DNA from: Candidatus Dormiibacterota bacterium
GTDB taxonomy: Bacteria > Chloroflexota > Dormibacteria > UBA8260 > Bog-877
NCBI GenBank assembly: GCA_003164475.1
Contig: PLTL01000362.1
Coordinates: 1-14,836 of the forward strand
Length of the DNA: 14,836 nucleotides
Reading direction: 5' to 3'
Below the pieces are notes generated by a model. It made no database searches and was not told the DNA's origin. It saw only the letters and a list, made by a program, of their open reading frames with translations. The translations under genes and the position numbers were made by a program. Shown one piece after another: positions 1 through 7,129 of this stretch (the first letter of the stretch is position 1; every line of letters starts with the position of its first letter).

Positions 1-1
1 C

Positions 2-331
2 GGATCCCTGGCCGGCCAAGTGCGGATCAAGCCGAGCCTGGTGGTGCTGAACCGGCTTGGCCCCGCTGGGCTCCGTGACGCCGACCGGTCGCTGCGACGG
101 AGGTACGGCATGGCCGTTGCTGCGGCGATCCCCGAGCACCGTCGCGCATGTCTGGAAGCGGAGGACCGCGCGGTCCCGGCGGCGCTCAGGGGAGCCCTGG
201 CGAGCTCGCTCCGGCGCTGCGCTCGCGCGGTGGAGGCGGCGCTGCCCGGCTCGGCCGCGGAATCCAGGGAACCCACCGCCGGCCTGCGCGCCGAGGTCGC
301 CGGCGGGTTCCTGCCGGAGAGCCTGCCGTGA
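2..331 (+). CDS. CpaE/TadZ-like ATPase, C-terminal part (5' end outside window)
   Basis: The frame is open from the first bases of the window, so the gene starts upstream; about 109 C-terminal residues are visible. The segment 'SLVVLNRLG', followed by a short helix, 'YGMAVAAAIPEHR' and a run of Ala/Arg-rich helices, matches the usual end of the ParA/MinD-like CpaE (TadZ) proteins: a strand ending in an Asn, then a 'va..iP.d' strand, then C-terminal helices. CpaE proteins localise Tad pilus machinery at the membrane or pole. The nucleotide-binding motifs are not in view, so the family call rests on this layout and on the position directly before tadA, where cpaE usually sits. Its TGA stop overlaps the GTG start of tadA (GTGA), suggesting translational coupling. 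A valine GTG at 20 lies in the same frame but is most likely internal. Confidence 0.6.
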   Translation, partial: GSLAGQVRIKPSLVVLNRLGPAGLRDADRSLRRRYGMAVAAAIPEHRRACLEAEDRAVPAALRGALASSLRRCARAVEAALPGSAAESREPTAGLRAEVAGGFLPESLP

Positions 332-1707
332 GCGTTCGCAGTGTGGGCCGACCCGAGGCCATCGAGTCGGAGGAGCAGCAGGTGGAGGCCACGGTGCTGC
401 GGGAGGTGCAGGCGGGGATTACCAATGAGCTGTCCCAGAGAGCTGAGACCAGGGTTCGATTCGAGGACCGCACCTGGATCGAGGCGCTGGTCCGGCGCGG
501 GATCGAGCACTACCACGCGGTCGCCCCCCACAACGGTCTGCCGGTCCTAGGCCGGGACAGCTACTCCGCGGTAGGGCGGCGGGTGCTCTTCCGCGTCACT
601 CCGCTGGGGCCTCTGACCGAGCTGCTGGCAGACCCGCTGGTCGAGGAGGTGATCGTCAACGGACCGGGAGAAGTGCTCGTCCTCCGCGACGGCGTGCAGT
701 CGCCCGCCGGGGTCGAGTTCGCAAACGAGGAAGAGCTGCTGCAGACGGTCCGGCAGATGCTCGGCAACGGCTCCTCCCGTCTCGACCGGGCCAGCCCCAT
801 GGTCACTGCCACCCTCGAGGACGGCTCCAGGATCAACGCCGTCCTGCCCCCGGTCGCCATGCCCATGGCGGTGACCATCCGCCGTCACCAACTGGCGCGT
901 TTTGGTCAACTGGCCGACTTGGCCCACGTCGGCACCTTGCCTTGGGAGCTGATCCCGGTGCTCCAAGCCGCGGTTCTGGCACGGCTGAACCTGCTGGTCT
1001 CAGGTGGTACTGGTAGTGGCAAGACCACCATGCTGAGGTTGCTCATCCGGGAGGTCCCCAGCTTCGAGCGGATCATCACCGTGGAGGACCAGCGGGAGCT
1101 GCACGTCCGGACGGCCTCAGGTGGCCGTGACAACACCATCTCCCTGGAGGCCCGCGAGGCCAACACCGAAGGGAGCGGTGAGATCACCATCCAGCAACTG
1201 GTCCGCAACGCCCTGCGACAGCGCCCGGATCGGATCTTCGTGGGTGAGTCACGAGGTCCGGAGGCACTGGACGTCATCGACGCCATGGGCACCGGCCACG
1301 ACGGGAGCGGAACCACCCTGCATGCCAACAGTGTCCGCGACGCGCTCGCCAGGCTGGCGGCCCTGGTCCGGCGCCATCCGGCTCAGATTCGGGCCGACCC
1401 CAGCGCGGTGGCCCGAGAGATCGCGACCAAGGTCGACATGGTGATCCATCTGGGGCGGTTCCGTGGCACGGACGGACGCGACCGCCGGGTGGTGAGCGCG
1501 CTGGGTTTGGTGACCGGCCAGATCGAGGGGGAGACGCCGGTGGTGGAGGAGATCTGCCGTTACGATCGCGCCCGCGGTGGCTGGCGCTGGTCGGTGAGGC
1601 GGCTGGACGACCTACCGACCAAGATTGCCGACAAGTTCGAGTCGGCCGGGTTGGACCTGAACCAGGTGGTGGCCTCTCTCGGAAGTGCGCCGTCCCGGGC
1701 GCTCTAG
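328..1707 (+). CDS. tadA: TadA/CpaF-type secretion ATPase
   Basis: This is the hexameric cytoplasmic ATPase that powers Tad (Flp, type IVc) pilus assembly. The 459-aa product has a helical N-terminal region (about 1-75), then the CpaF N-terminal domain with 'EEVIVNGPGEV' and 'GSRINAVLPPVA', and a C-terminal RecA-like domain. Walker A 'GGTGSGKT' is at about 226-233, the Walker B/Glu segment 'RPDRIFVGESRG' at about 299-310, and the His box 'TTLHANS' around His332. All catalytic elements are intact and the length is normal for CpaF. The reading frame is open further upstream (to 148), but the GTG at 328 is preferred: it has GGAGAG six bases upstream, overlaps the previous stop by 4 bp, and the extra upstream residues are Gly/Arg-rich with no family resemblance. 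The next gene, tadB, starts 3 bp after the stop. Confidence 0.95.
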   Translation: MSVRSVGRPEAIESEEQQVEATVLREVQAGITNELSQRAETRVRFEDRTWIEALVRRGIEHYHAVAPHNGLPVLGRDSYSAVGRRVLFRVTPLGPLTELLADPLVEEVIVNGPGEVLVLRDGVQSPAGVEFANEEELLQTVRQMLGNGSSRLDRASPMVTATLEDGSRINAVLPPVAMPMAVTIRRHQLARFGQLADLAHVGTLPWELIPVLQAAVLARLNLLVSGGTGSGKTTMLRLLIREVPSFERIITVEDQRELHVRTASGGRDNTISLEAREANTEGSGEITIQQLVRNALRQRPDRIFVGESRGPEALDVIDAMGTGHDGSGTTLHANSVRDALARLAALVRRHPAQIRADPSAVAREIATKVDMVIHLGRFRGTDGRDRRVVSALGLVTGQIEGETPVVEEICRYDRARGGWRWSVRRLDDLPTKIADKFESAGLDLNQVVASLGSAPSRAL

Positions 1708-1710
1708 GAT

Positions 1711-2694
1711 ATGGGCTCGCTCACCATTGGCCTGGCCGCGCTGGCCGCGCTGGCCGCCGGCTGGCTGGCTGCCCTGCTCTTCCTCTCGCCCCTCGGTGTG
1801 GGTCGGGAGCGGCCGCGCGACCTGCCGAGAACTGGCCCTGGAAGATCCTTCAGGCGAAGGCTGTACCGGGCGCTGCCGCTGGTTCTGGGCGCGGTCGTGA
1901 TGGGGCTTACTGCCTACCTCATCCTCGGATTGATCGCACCTGCTGTGGTCCTCGCCGCGCTCGGCTGGGGTGCTGCGGCAGCCCACGCCAGGTGGCGCCA
2001 GGCTCGGGCGGCAGCGCGGCTCGGTGCCGCCCTGCTTGGCGCCGTGGACCTATTGGCCCAGCTGTTGCCGGCTGGGCACAGCACCCGCCAAGCACTGGTT
2101 GTGCTCGCTGAGAGCGGCCCAGCCGAGCTGCGACCCGAGGTGACACGGATTCTCACGCAGCTCGACGACATGCCGATGGAAGAAGCTCTTCTGCAGGCGC
2201 AGTGGCGGCTCCGGCAACCGCTCTTCACCCTGATCGCCTCGACCCTGACCGTGGGCAACCGCTCCGGAGGTCGGCTGGCACCACTCCTGCAGGAGCTCAG
2301 CCGAGCCGCCCACCAGATCGACGCGGTCCAGGGCCAGCTGCGGGCCGAGCAGGCCCAGGGCCGACTCGGTGCCTTGGTGATCGCCGCCATGCCACTGGCG
2401 CTGTTGGCGCTCGTGCACGAGGTCAACCCCGAGTACCTGGCGCCCTATTCAACGGTAGGGGGTCAGTTTCTCCTTGGCGGTCTGATCGCTCTGGTGGTGC
2501 TCGGCTACGCCTGGATGTTGCGCATCCTGCGGCTGCCGGAGCCTGACCTGCTCCCCCTGGCCCCGCAGACCCGTCGGCCCCGATCAGGCGTGATCGCCCA
2601 GGGCTTGCTCGCCCTCAGCCCAGTGGCTGCGGCGGGAGCTGGGCCTGCCGGGGCCGGCCGGCGAGACACCCCGGCGTCAGAGCGGATGGCCTGA
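1711..2694 (+). CDS. tadB: TadB-like inner-membrane platform protein (type II secretion F family)
   Basis: The 327-aa product is a polytopic membrane protein. Hydrophobic segments are visible at about 5-26, 55-92 (probably two helices), 218-236 and 252-274. Between them lies a cytoplasmic T2SSF domain (about 106-217) with the typical pattern 'LLAQLLPAGHS...AL', an acidic 'LDDMPMEEAL' turn, and 'GNRSGGRLAPLLQELS', which corresponds to the 'G..SG.l...L..la..i' signature of TadB. TadB and TadC form the inner-membrane platform that couples the TadA ATPase to pilin extrusion. The ATG lies 3 bp after the tadA stop, and the TGA shares its final A with the tadC ATG. An Arg/Ala/Gly-rich tail (about 280-327) beyond the last helix looks disordered. 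The TadB rather than TadC assignment follows gene order and the SGG motif. Confidence 0.88.
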   Translation: MGSLTIGLAALAALAAGWLAALLFLSPLGVGRERPRDLPRTGPGRSFRRRLYRALPLVLGAVVMGLTAYLILGLIAPAVVLAALGWGAAAAHARWRQARAAARLGAALLGAVDLLAQLLPAGHSTRQALVVLAESGPAELRPEVTRILTQLDDMPMEEALLQAQWRLRQPLFTLIASTLTVGNRSGGRLAPLLQELSRAAHQIDAVQGQLRAEQAQGRLGALVIAAMPLALLALVHEVNPEYLAPYSTVGGQFLLGGLIALVVLGYAWMLRILRLPEPDLLPLAPQTRRPRSGVIAQGLLALSPVAAAGAGPAGAGRRDTPASERMA

Positions 2695-3602
2695 TGCCCG
2701 CGTACCCTTGGCCCGCGGTTGCCGGACTGTGCGCCGCGCTGCTGGCTGCCGCCGTTGGCCTGCTGGTCGCCAGCTGGCCTCGCCGGCCGACCGTGGACGA
2801 CTGGCTCCGGCGCCGGGGCCAGCGTCGAATCGGCTCTGCGCACAGCAATCGCGGTGAGCCCGGGAATCGTTGGAGGTGGGCAATCTCCCGGCTGGCCGCC
2901 GGGGTCAATCGACGCCTCCCGACCTCTCTCCAGGCCGCGCTGTCCGGCCTGCTGGCGCGGGCCGGTGTTGGCACCACGCCGGCCATGCTGGTGACCCGCG
3001 GCCTGCTCGCCATGGTCGCCGTGGGGTGCGCTGGGTTCGTCCTGGCTGCAGAGGGCATCCTGCCACTGAGCGTAGTGATCCTCGGTGTCCTGGCGGTGCC
3101 AGCTGCGGTCGGTGCCCAAGTCGTCCAGATGGCCGGTCGCCGCCGCCGGGCCATAGTCGACCAGCTTCCGATCCTGGTCGACCTGATGGCGTTGGAGCAG
3201 GGCGGTGGCGGGGTCGGGCCACGAGTTGCCATGGAGTTCGTCGTCGATCGGCTGGAAGGCGAGGCGGCCCAACTTCTGCGCACTTGCCTCACGGCCTCGG
3301 CGACGGCCGGGACGCCGCAACTCGACCGGCAACTGGAGATGGCAGGCGTTCAGCTCGACATCCCGGCGCTGTCCGCGCTCGCCGCGGTTGTGCGCATCCA
3401 GCGGGAGGAGGGCGTCTCGACCAGCTCGCCGCTGGGACAGTTGGCGCGGGGGCTTAGGGATCGCCAACGGGACGAGCTCCTCGCCCGCGGCCGGAAGGCA
3501 CTGATCACGATGCTGTTCCCGGTCGCGCTCTGCATCCTGCTGCCCTTCATCCTGATCATCCTGTACCCGGCCCTGTCCCGGCTTACGACGGCCTTCTCAT
3601 GA
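2694..3602 (+). CDS. tadC: TadC-like inner-membrane platform protein (type II secretion F family)
   Basis: The 302-aa product has hydrophobic segments at about 8-28, 100-119, 123-145 and 270-292, with a T2SSF-type helical domain at about 155-268. The segment 'DQLPILVDLMALEQGGGGV' matches the 'l.d.l.ll.l..eaG' start of TadC T2SSF domains, and 'LFPVALCILLPFILIILYPAL' near the end matches the common 'P...c.lPa..iil..P' closing helix of TadC. It should act as the partner of TadB in the membrane platform. It overlaps tadB by one base and the following gene by 4 bp (ATGA), so all are probably translated from one message. Between the first and second hydrophobic segments is a basic linker (about 30-75) likely facing the cytoplasm. 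Confidence 0.87.
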   Translation: MPAYPWPAVAGLCAALLAAAVGLLVASWPRRPTVDDWLRRRGQRRIGSAHSNRGEPGNRWRWAISRLAAGVNRRLPTSLQAALSGLLARAGVGTTPAMLVTRGLLAMVAVGCAGFVLAAEGILPLSVVILGVLAVPAAVGAQVVQMAGRRRRAIVDQLPILVDLMALEQGGGGVGPRVAMEFVVDRLEGEAAQLLRTCLTASATAGTPQLDRQLEMAGVQLDIPALSALAAVVRIQREEGVSTSSPLGQLARGLRDRQRDELLARGRKALITMLFPVALCILLPFILIILYPALSRLTTAFS

Positions 3603-4276
3603 GCCGGAACGCCCAACTCGGCCAGGCCATGATCGAGATCGCGATCGGGGTGGCCGTCTTCCTGGCGGCCTCCCTGGGAGCGGTCCAACTGGGGGGCTCG
3701 GCACTCTCCTCCGAGGGTGCCCAGAGCGCGGCGTTGGTCGGGGCTCGGACCGCCTCGGAAGCGCCCATCCCGGGCGGCCCCCTCATAAGGCTAGAGGAGG
3801 GCCAAGCTGCCGCCGCGGCCTCGCTCGGCAACGAACTTCTCGGTACCGCGCGGCTGGGAAGCTGCTTCAGCGGTGATCCCCAGGGTGGGCTCTGCGGATT
3901 ACCTCAGGATTGCCTCCAGTACGTCGGTGCCCGGCCGGTCGCCGGGACCGGCCGGCCCTGCCCCGGCGACATCTCCGGGGGGGCCGGGGCGACCACGCTG
4001 GGCCCCTCGCCGGCGGACCTGGATGGGGCCCAGAACCCCGCCTGTGGCAACTCCGGCTGCTTTGGCATCGCGCAATCCATGGTCCCCTGCAGTCACCGTG
4101 TGGCCCCCGGGCAGATCGCCATCTGCCTCGCCTACACGGCCTGGCCCGCCAGCTCGGTTGACATCTGGATCAGAGGGACCCTGCGGTCGTTGGTCCCCGT
4201 GATCGACGCCGCCGGGCTGGACGTCGTCCCGGTCAGCGTCCAGCTGCGTCTCCAGGTGGAGACCCTCGCGTCGTGA
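3599..4276 (+). CDS. TadE-type pseudopilin, cysteine-rich
   Basis: The 225-aa product opens with a short polar stretch and 'GQAMIEIAIGVAVFLAAS', the TadE/TadG-style N-terminal motif: Gly-Gln, then a Glu that starts a single hydrophobic helix (about 8-30), followed by 'AQSAALVGARTASEA', the usual helix after the membrane span. The rest should lie outside the membrane. It contains eight Cys residues (about 85-180), including 'GLCGLPQDC' and 'NPACGNSGC', so disulfide bonding is plausible. TadE-like proteins are minor pseudopilins needed for Flp pilus assembly. It overlaps tadC by 4 bp (ATGA) and the next gene by 4 bp (GTGA). A rare TTA leucine codon sits at 3899-3901. Whether it corresponds to TadE, TadF or TadG of classical systems cannot be decided by eye, so no symbol is given. 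Confidence 0.75.
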   Translation: MSRNAQLGQAMIEIAIGVAVFLAASLGAVQLGGSALSSEGAQSAALVGARTASEAPIPGGPLIRLEEGQAAAAASLGNELLGTARLGSCFSGDPQGGLCGLPQDCLQYVGARPVAGTGRPCPGDISGGAGATTLGPSPADLDGAQNPACGNSGCFGIAQSMVPCSHRVAPGQIAICLAYTAWPASSVDIWIRGTLRSLVPVIDAAGLDVVPVSVQLRLQVETLAS

Positions 4277-4857
4277 GGTGGCACCGACGCCGGAGTGCTT
4301 CGGCCGGCCAGGCCCTCGTCGAGCTGGCGATCGTTCTCCCCCTGCTGCTGCTCTTGGGCGGTGGCGCGGTCGCCGTGGTGGAGATGGCGCGCAGTCAGAT
4401 GGCGCTGGAGACCGCAGCTTCTGCGGCGGCGCTGGTGGCGGCCCGCGGGGTTGACGCTTCCCAGGCCTGCCTCGAAGCCCACCAGGAGCTCGCGGCTGTC
4501 CTAGCCGACAGCGATGGGTTGGTCGCCACGGGCCTGGTCGATCAACTGCGCGGGGGCTGTGTCGGGCCCATGCGGCACGCCGCTGACATGCCGGCGGCGA
4601 ACGGGGGCGGCTCATTCGCCCTCTGGTTTGGCTATGGCGCCCAGAACGACACCTTCTGCCGCGTGGGGTCGAGACCCCAATCAGGTGCGGCGACGGACGG
4701 CGACGTGGTGGCGACCGTGGTGTACCGCCCCGATCTGAACTGGATTCCGCTGGTCGGGGCGTGGCTGTCACCCCGGCTCAGCAGCACCAGCACCCAGAAG
4801 ATCGACCCCTTCCGAAGCCGTGACCCACTGCGTGACCCCACCGGGGATAACTGCTGA
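4273..4857 (+). CDS. tadE: TadE-like pseudopilin
   Basis: The 194-aa product begins with a basic stretch and then 'GQALVELAIVLPLLLLLGG', the classic TadE motif (Gly-Gln-Ala-x-x-Glu followed by a hydrophobic helix, about 13-37). Next comes 'QMALETAASAAALVAARG', the amphipathic helix typical of the family. The remainder (about 60-194) is an extracytoplasmic domain with four cysteines, counting the penultimate residue. TadE proteins are processed by the prepilin peptidase and help build the Flp pilus. The start is a GTG overlapping the previous stop (GTGA at 4273-4276), and the in-frame reading supports it directly. It is the second of two consecutive TadE-type genes and comes before the TadG-like gene, forming a pseudopilin block after the platform genes. 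Confidence 0.85.
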   Translation: MRWHRRRSASAGQALVELAIVLPLLLLLGGGAVAVVEMARSQMALETAASAAALVAARGVDASQACLEAHQELAAVLADSDGLVATGLVDQLRGGCVGPMRHAADMPAANGGGSFALWFGYGAQNDTFCRVGSRPQSGAATDGDVVATVVYRPDLNWIPLVGAWLSPRLSSTSTQKIDPFRSRDPLRDPTGDNC

Positions 4858-4858
4858 G

Positions 4859-5473
4859 GTGCCAGCTCGGGATTCCGGGAGCAGGCAATGCCAGCGGGGG
4901 CAGATCCTCCCGATCTTCTGCATCATGCTCACCCTGCTGTTGCTGCCGGTGGCCGGCCTGGCGGTCGACGGTGGTCTCCTGCTCTCCAGTCACGCCACCT
5001 TGGTCGGAGCAGTCCAAGCCGCCGCTGAGGCCGGCTCTCAGGCGGTAGACGTGACCGCCCTGGAGCAGCACGCCACGTTCCAGCTCTGCGAGACGCCGGA
5101 CGGCGGCCCCGATTGCGGGAACGGAGTCGGCGCCGTCGCCCAGGTGGTCTCCGCTGGCATCCGTGCCGCCTACCCCAGCTCGCTTTCCCCCTGCGTCAAC
5201 GGCGGCTCTGTGCCGCTGGCCCAGGCCGCCCGGGCGCGATCTGGCTGCGCCTTTCAGGTGCTCTCCGACTGTGCCTCTGCTGGCACCCGGGAGGGGGCAG
5301 CGAACGAGCCGCCGGAAGGAGTCACGGTCATCGCCTGGCGGAGCGTCGAGCTGCCGTTGCCGGTCTTCCCGGGCTGGACGACGGTGCTGATCCGGGCGAC
5401 CGCCACAGCCTGGCTGGAGCACGGGTTCGGCGCTGAGACGGCGCAGATCGGGGAGGAGGGGACGACATGTTAG
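4859..5473 (+). CDS. TadG-like pilus assembly protein
   Basis: The 204-aa product has 'RGQILPIFCIML', a hydrophobic helix 'LLLLPVAGLAVDGGLLL', and then 'AVQAAAEAGSQA'. This is the TadG-like N-terminal pattern: RGQ, a span with no Glu at the pilin-processing position, 'GLAVDGG', and an Ala-rich helix. TadG-like proteins are membrane-anchored components of Tad systems, with an extracytoplasmic C-terminal part. I chose the GTG at 4859, one base after the previous TGA; a GTG at 4820 in the same frame would overlap the upstream gene by 38 bp and has no visible ribosome-binding site. Support for 4859 is also weak (GGGG about 12 bases upstream), so reinitiation after the previous stop is likely. Full-size TadG proteins with a von Willebrand domain are much longer, so this is a short form. 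The TAG stop lies inside the start region of the next gene. Confidence 0.75.
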   Translation: MPARDSGSRQCQRGQILPIFCIMLTLLLLPVAGLAVDGGLLLSSHATLVGAVQAAAEAGSQAVDVTALEQHATFQLCETPDGGPDCGNGVGAVAQVVSAGIRAAYPSSLSPCVNGGSVPLAQAARARSGCAFQVLSDCASAGTREGAANEPPEGVTVIAWRSVELPLPVFPGWTTVLIRATATAWLEHGFGAETAQIGEEGTTC

Positions 5474-6591
5474 GGGTCTCCGGCAGTTCAGCAGGGCAAA
5501 GTCCCTCGCAGCGGGGACGGGAGACATGGGGCGAAGACACGGCGCCGCCGCCCCCCGAATACTGGCGCGGCGTCGGGCCTAAGACCCTGGTGTGGCGACC
5601 AGCCGGCGCTGCGACGCGGCGCCGGGAGCCGGCCAGGCACCCTCTGCTGTGCGTTGCCGCCCACTCGCCCGTGGCAGCCTCCGAACCCGCCGTCGAGAGG
5701 AGAGGCTCAGCTCGGCTACTCGTCCGTTTCCGCCGAGCCAGGAGCACGCATCGGGCTCAGGCCGTCAGCAGTCCATCGAGTTCGCCAGCAAACCTGGTTC
5801 CGAGGCGGGGCGGGAGGCCGCTGGTGATCGTGGTGCTGGCCGGCCGGGGTGGCAGTGGCCGGACCACCCTCGCGGTGGAAGTTGGGGCGGCACTGGCGAG
5901 GCCGGCCGGGGAGGCCAACTGGCGGGTGCTCCTGGTCGACTCTGACCCGGTCGCCCCCGACCTGGACCTCGTGGTCGGGGCGGCGGACCCGGGCGTCGAC
6001 CGATCTCCGAATGCGAGGCTTGACCAGCTGCTTCTGCGGCTTCCGGAGCTGGCGGAGAAGCGTGTTCACCTTGACGAGTTGCTCTGGGCCGACCCCGGTT
6101 CCACGGTCAGGGCGTTGCTCGCCCCTGAGCGTGCCGGGGAGATTGGCCGTGAGCAGCTTGACTACTTGTACACGTACATGCTGGCTCCCGAATTCGACGC
6201 GATCATCGTCGACGGCGGCCCACTCCAGGATCCTCTGGCAGGCCCAGCCGGGTTCTGGCTCGGCCTGGCTGACGCGATCCTCATTCCCCTCCGGGTTTCG
6301 ACGTCGCACGCGCGATCCGCGGTCCGCACCGTTGGCCTTCTCGAAGAGCTGGGGATTGCGGGGGACCGTTGCTGCCTGGTGATGGGGGTGGATCGGTCTG
6401 AGGCATCTCGGGCCGCTCAGCTCCAGAGGAGCCTTGATAGGTTCCTGCTGGCTCGGTGGCCGTGGTCCGCGGAGGCGGCGACCCGCGCCACCGAGACGCA
6501 CCGGCCGCGCGTGGAGACGGAGCCGGCCTTGGCCCAGGCCTTGAGGGCGCTCATCTGGAGCGTGACGGCGCCTCGGGCTGGCGAGACCTGA
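5467..6591 (+). CDS. CpaE/TadZ-like MinD-fold protein with arginine-substituted P-loop
   Basis: The 374-aa product has an N-terminal region (about 1-118) rich in Arg, Pro, Ser and Ala with no recognisable fold, then a SIMIBI/ParA-MinD-like domain. Visible motifs are the P-loop 'GRGGSGRTT' (126-134), 'VLLVDSDPVAPDLDLVVG' (154-171) equivalent to the Walker A'/switch I Asp region, and 'FDAIIVDGG' (243-251) equivalent to Walker B. Both lysines of the canonical 'KGGxGKTT' are Arg here (R127 and R132), so ATP binding or hydrolysis may be altered or lost. Family members position Tad machinery or control its assembly. The start is supported by GGAGGAGGGG at 5452-5461; the ATG overlaps the TadG-like gene by 7 bp. 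Codon 2 is TTA, and the N-terminal part uses more rare codons (AGA, AGG, CGA, CTA) than the core, suggesting weak constraint. It is the second CpaE-like gene in the operon. Confidence 0.75.
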   Translation: MLGVSGSSAGQSPSQRGRETWGEDTAPPPPEYWRGVGPKTLVWRPAGAATRRREPARHPLLCVAAHSPVAASEPAVERRGSARLLVRFRRARSTHRAQAVSSPSSSPANLVPRRGGRPLVIVVLAGRGGSGRTTLAVEVGAALARPAGEANWRVLLVDSDPVAPDLDLVVGAADPGVDRSPNARLDQLLLRLPELAEKRVHLDELLWADPGSTVRALLAPERAGEIGREQLDYLYTYMLAPEFDAIIVDGGPLQDPLAGPAGFWLGLADAILIPLRVSTSHARSAVRTVGLLEELGIAGDRCCLVMGVDRSEASRAAQLQRSLDRFLLARWPWSAEAATRATETHRPRVETEPALAQALRALIWSVTAPRAGET

Positions 6592-6592
6592 G

Positions 6593-7027
6593 ATGCGCAT
6601 CCGAGGTCGATGGCCGCTAGCCCGGGGCGGCCGGCCGAAGGACCAGGGCGTCCTGGAGACTACCGAGCGGGTCCGCCAGCTGGTGGACGGGATAGAGTCC
6701 GCCATCGCGGCTGCCAGCGACCTGGAGCTGTCTGCCTATCTGGCCCCGCCGGCACTTGGGCTGTTGCTGGCGGCGTCCGCCGCGATGAGGGCAGAAGGCA
6801 GGACGTGGCTGCCGGCTCGTTCGGGACTGCGCTGGAGCCGCAGCGGCCGCCTCGCGGAGAGTCCAGGGAGGTTTTGGTTGCGGCTCAGGTTCGAGGACCG
6901 CACCTCGGTGCGCGATGGATCGGGAAGTGCGGCCGCGCCGCCGACATCCCACGAGGTGGAGGTGGAGCTGGACGCGACCGCAGTGCCTTGGCGGCTCTGC
7001 CGCGTGGAGGAGGTTCTCGCCGTGTGA
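6593..7027 (+). CDS. Unknown protein at the end of the tad operon
   Basis: I do not recognise this 144-aa protein. It has no signal peptide. The one hydrophobic stretch, 'LAPPALGLLLAASAAM' (about 50-65), is short and probably a buried helix. The N-terminus is basic (1-20), followed by a predicted helix 'TERVRQLVDGIESAIAAA' and a C-terminal half with alternating strand-like segments ('FWLRLRFEDR', 'EVEVELDATAVPWRLCRVEEVLA'). That could be a small alpha/beta domain. The ATG is one base after the stop of the CpaE-like gene, so it is very probably co-transcribed with the tad genes, and a role in pilus assembly or its control is an inference from position only. A hairpin follows directly after the stop. 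Confidence 0.65.
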   Translation: MRIRGRWPLARGGRPKDQGVLETTERVRQLVDGIESAIAAASDLELSAYLAPPALGLLLAASAAMRAEGRTWLPARSGLRWSRSGRLAESPGRFWLRLRFEDRTSVRDGSGSAAAPPTSHEVEVELDATAVPWRLCRVEEVLAV

Positions 7028-7044
7028 GTGGGTTTGGGCCCCAC
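7028..7044 (+). terminator. Hairpin directly after the tad operon, possible weak terminator
   Basis: Directly after the TGA at 7025-7027 the sequence can fold GTGGG (7028-7032) against CCCAC (7040-7044) with a 7-base loop. There is no T-run after it, so it is not a canonical intrinsic terminator. It may slow transcription or protect the 3' end of the message. Position is the main argument. Confidence 0.3.
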
Positions 7045-7107
7045 CCCCGCGGGTCGGACCGAGCAGATTCAGCTGGGGCTTGCCCGGGTCCTGCCCACTC
7101 GCCCCAA

Positions 7108-7129
7108 CACCGGCCGATATCGGCTGGTG
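7108..7129. promoter_or_regulatory. 22-bp inverted repeat, possible operator
   Basis: A perfect 12-bp palindrome GCCGATATCGGC (7113-7124) is flanked by CACC (7108-7111) and GGTG (7126-7129). This gives a 22-bp inverted repeat with one mismatched pair (G7112/T7125, which would be a G-U wobble in RNA). It lies about 24 bp upstream of a candidate -35 for the acetyltransferase gene. A second short palindrome, GGGGCAGTGCCCC (7140-7152), abuts that candidate. The symmetry and location suit a dimeric regulator's operator, but the RNA could also form a hairpin at the end of the tad transcript. No regulator gene is nearby. Confidence 0.4.

Noticed and set aside
148..327. Upstream extension of the tadA reading frame from 148
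   Set aside because: It overlaps the CpaE-like gene in another frame, is Gly/Arg-rich with no CpaF resemblance, and the GTG at 328 has a good ribosome-binding site and a GTGA overlap.
1733..1771. Repetitive CTGGCCGC-type run at the start of tadB
   Set aside because: It simply encodes an Ala/Leu membrane helix with biased codons, not a separate repeat element.
2505..3467. Long open frame on the minus strand opposite tadB/tadC
   Set aside because: A GC-rich shadow frame with Arg/Gly/Pro-rich, featureless translation; the plus-strand T2SSF proteins explain the region.
457..6908. Shared 16-base stretch TTCGAGGACCGCACCT in tadA (about 460) and in the unknown gene (about 6889)
   Set aside because: It encodes the same 'FEDRT' pentapeptide in unrelated contexts; short and best explained by codon bias.
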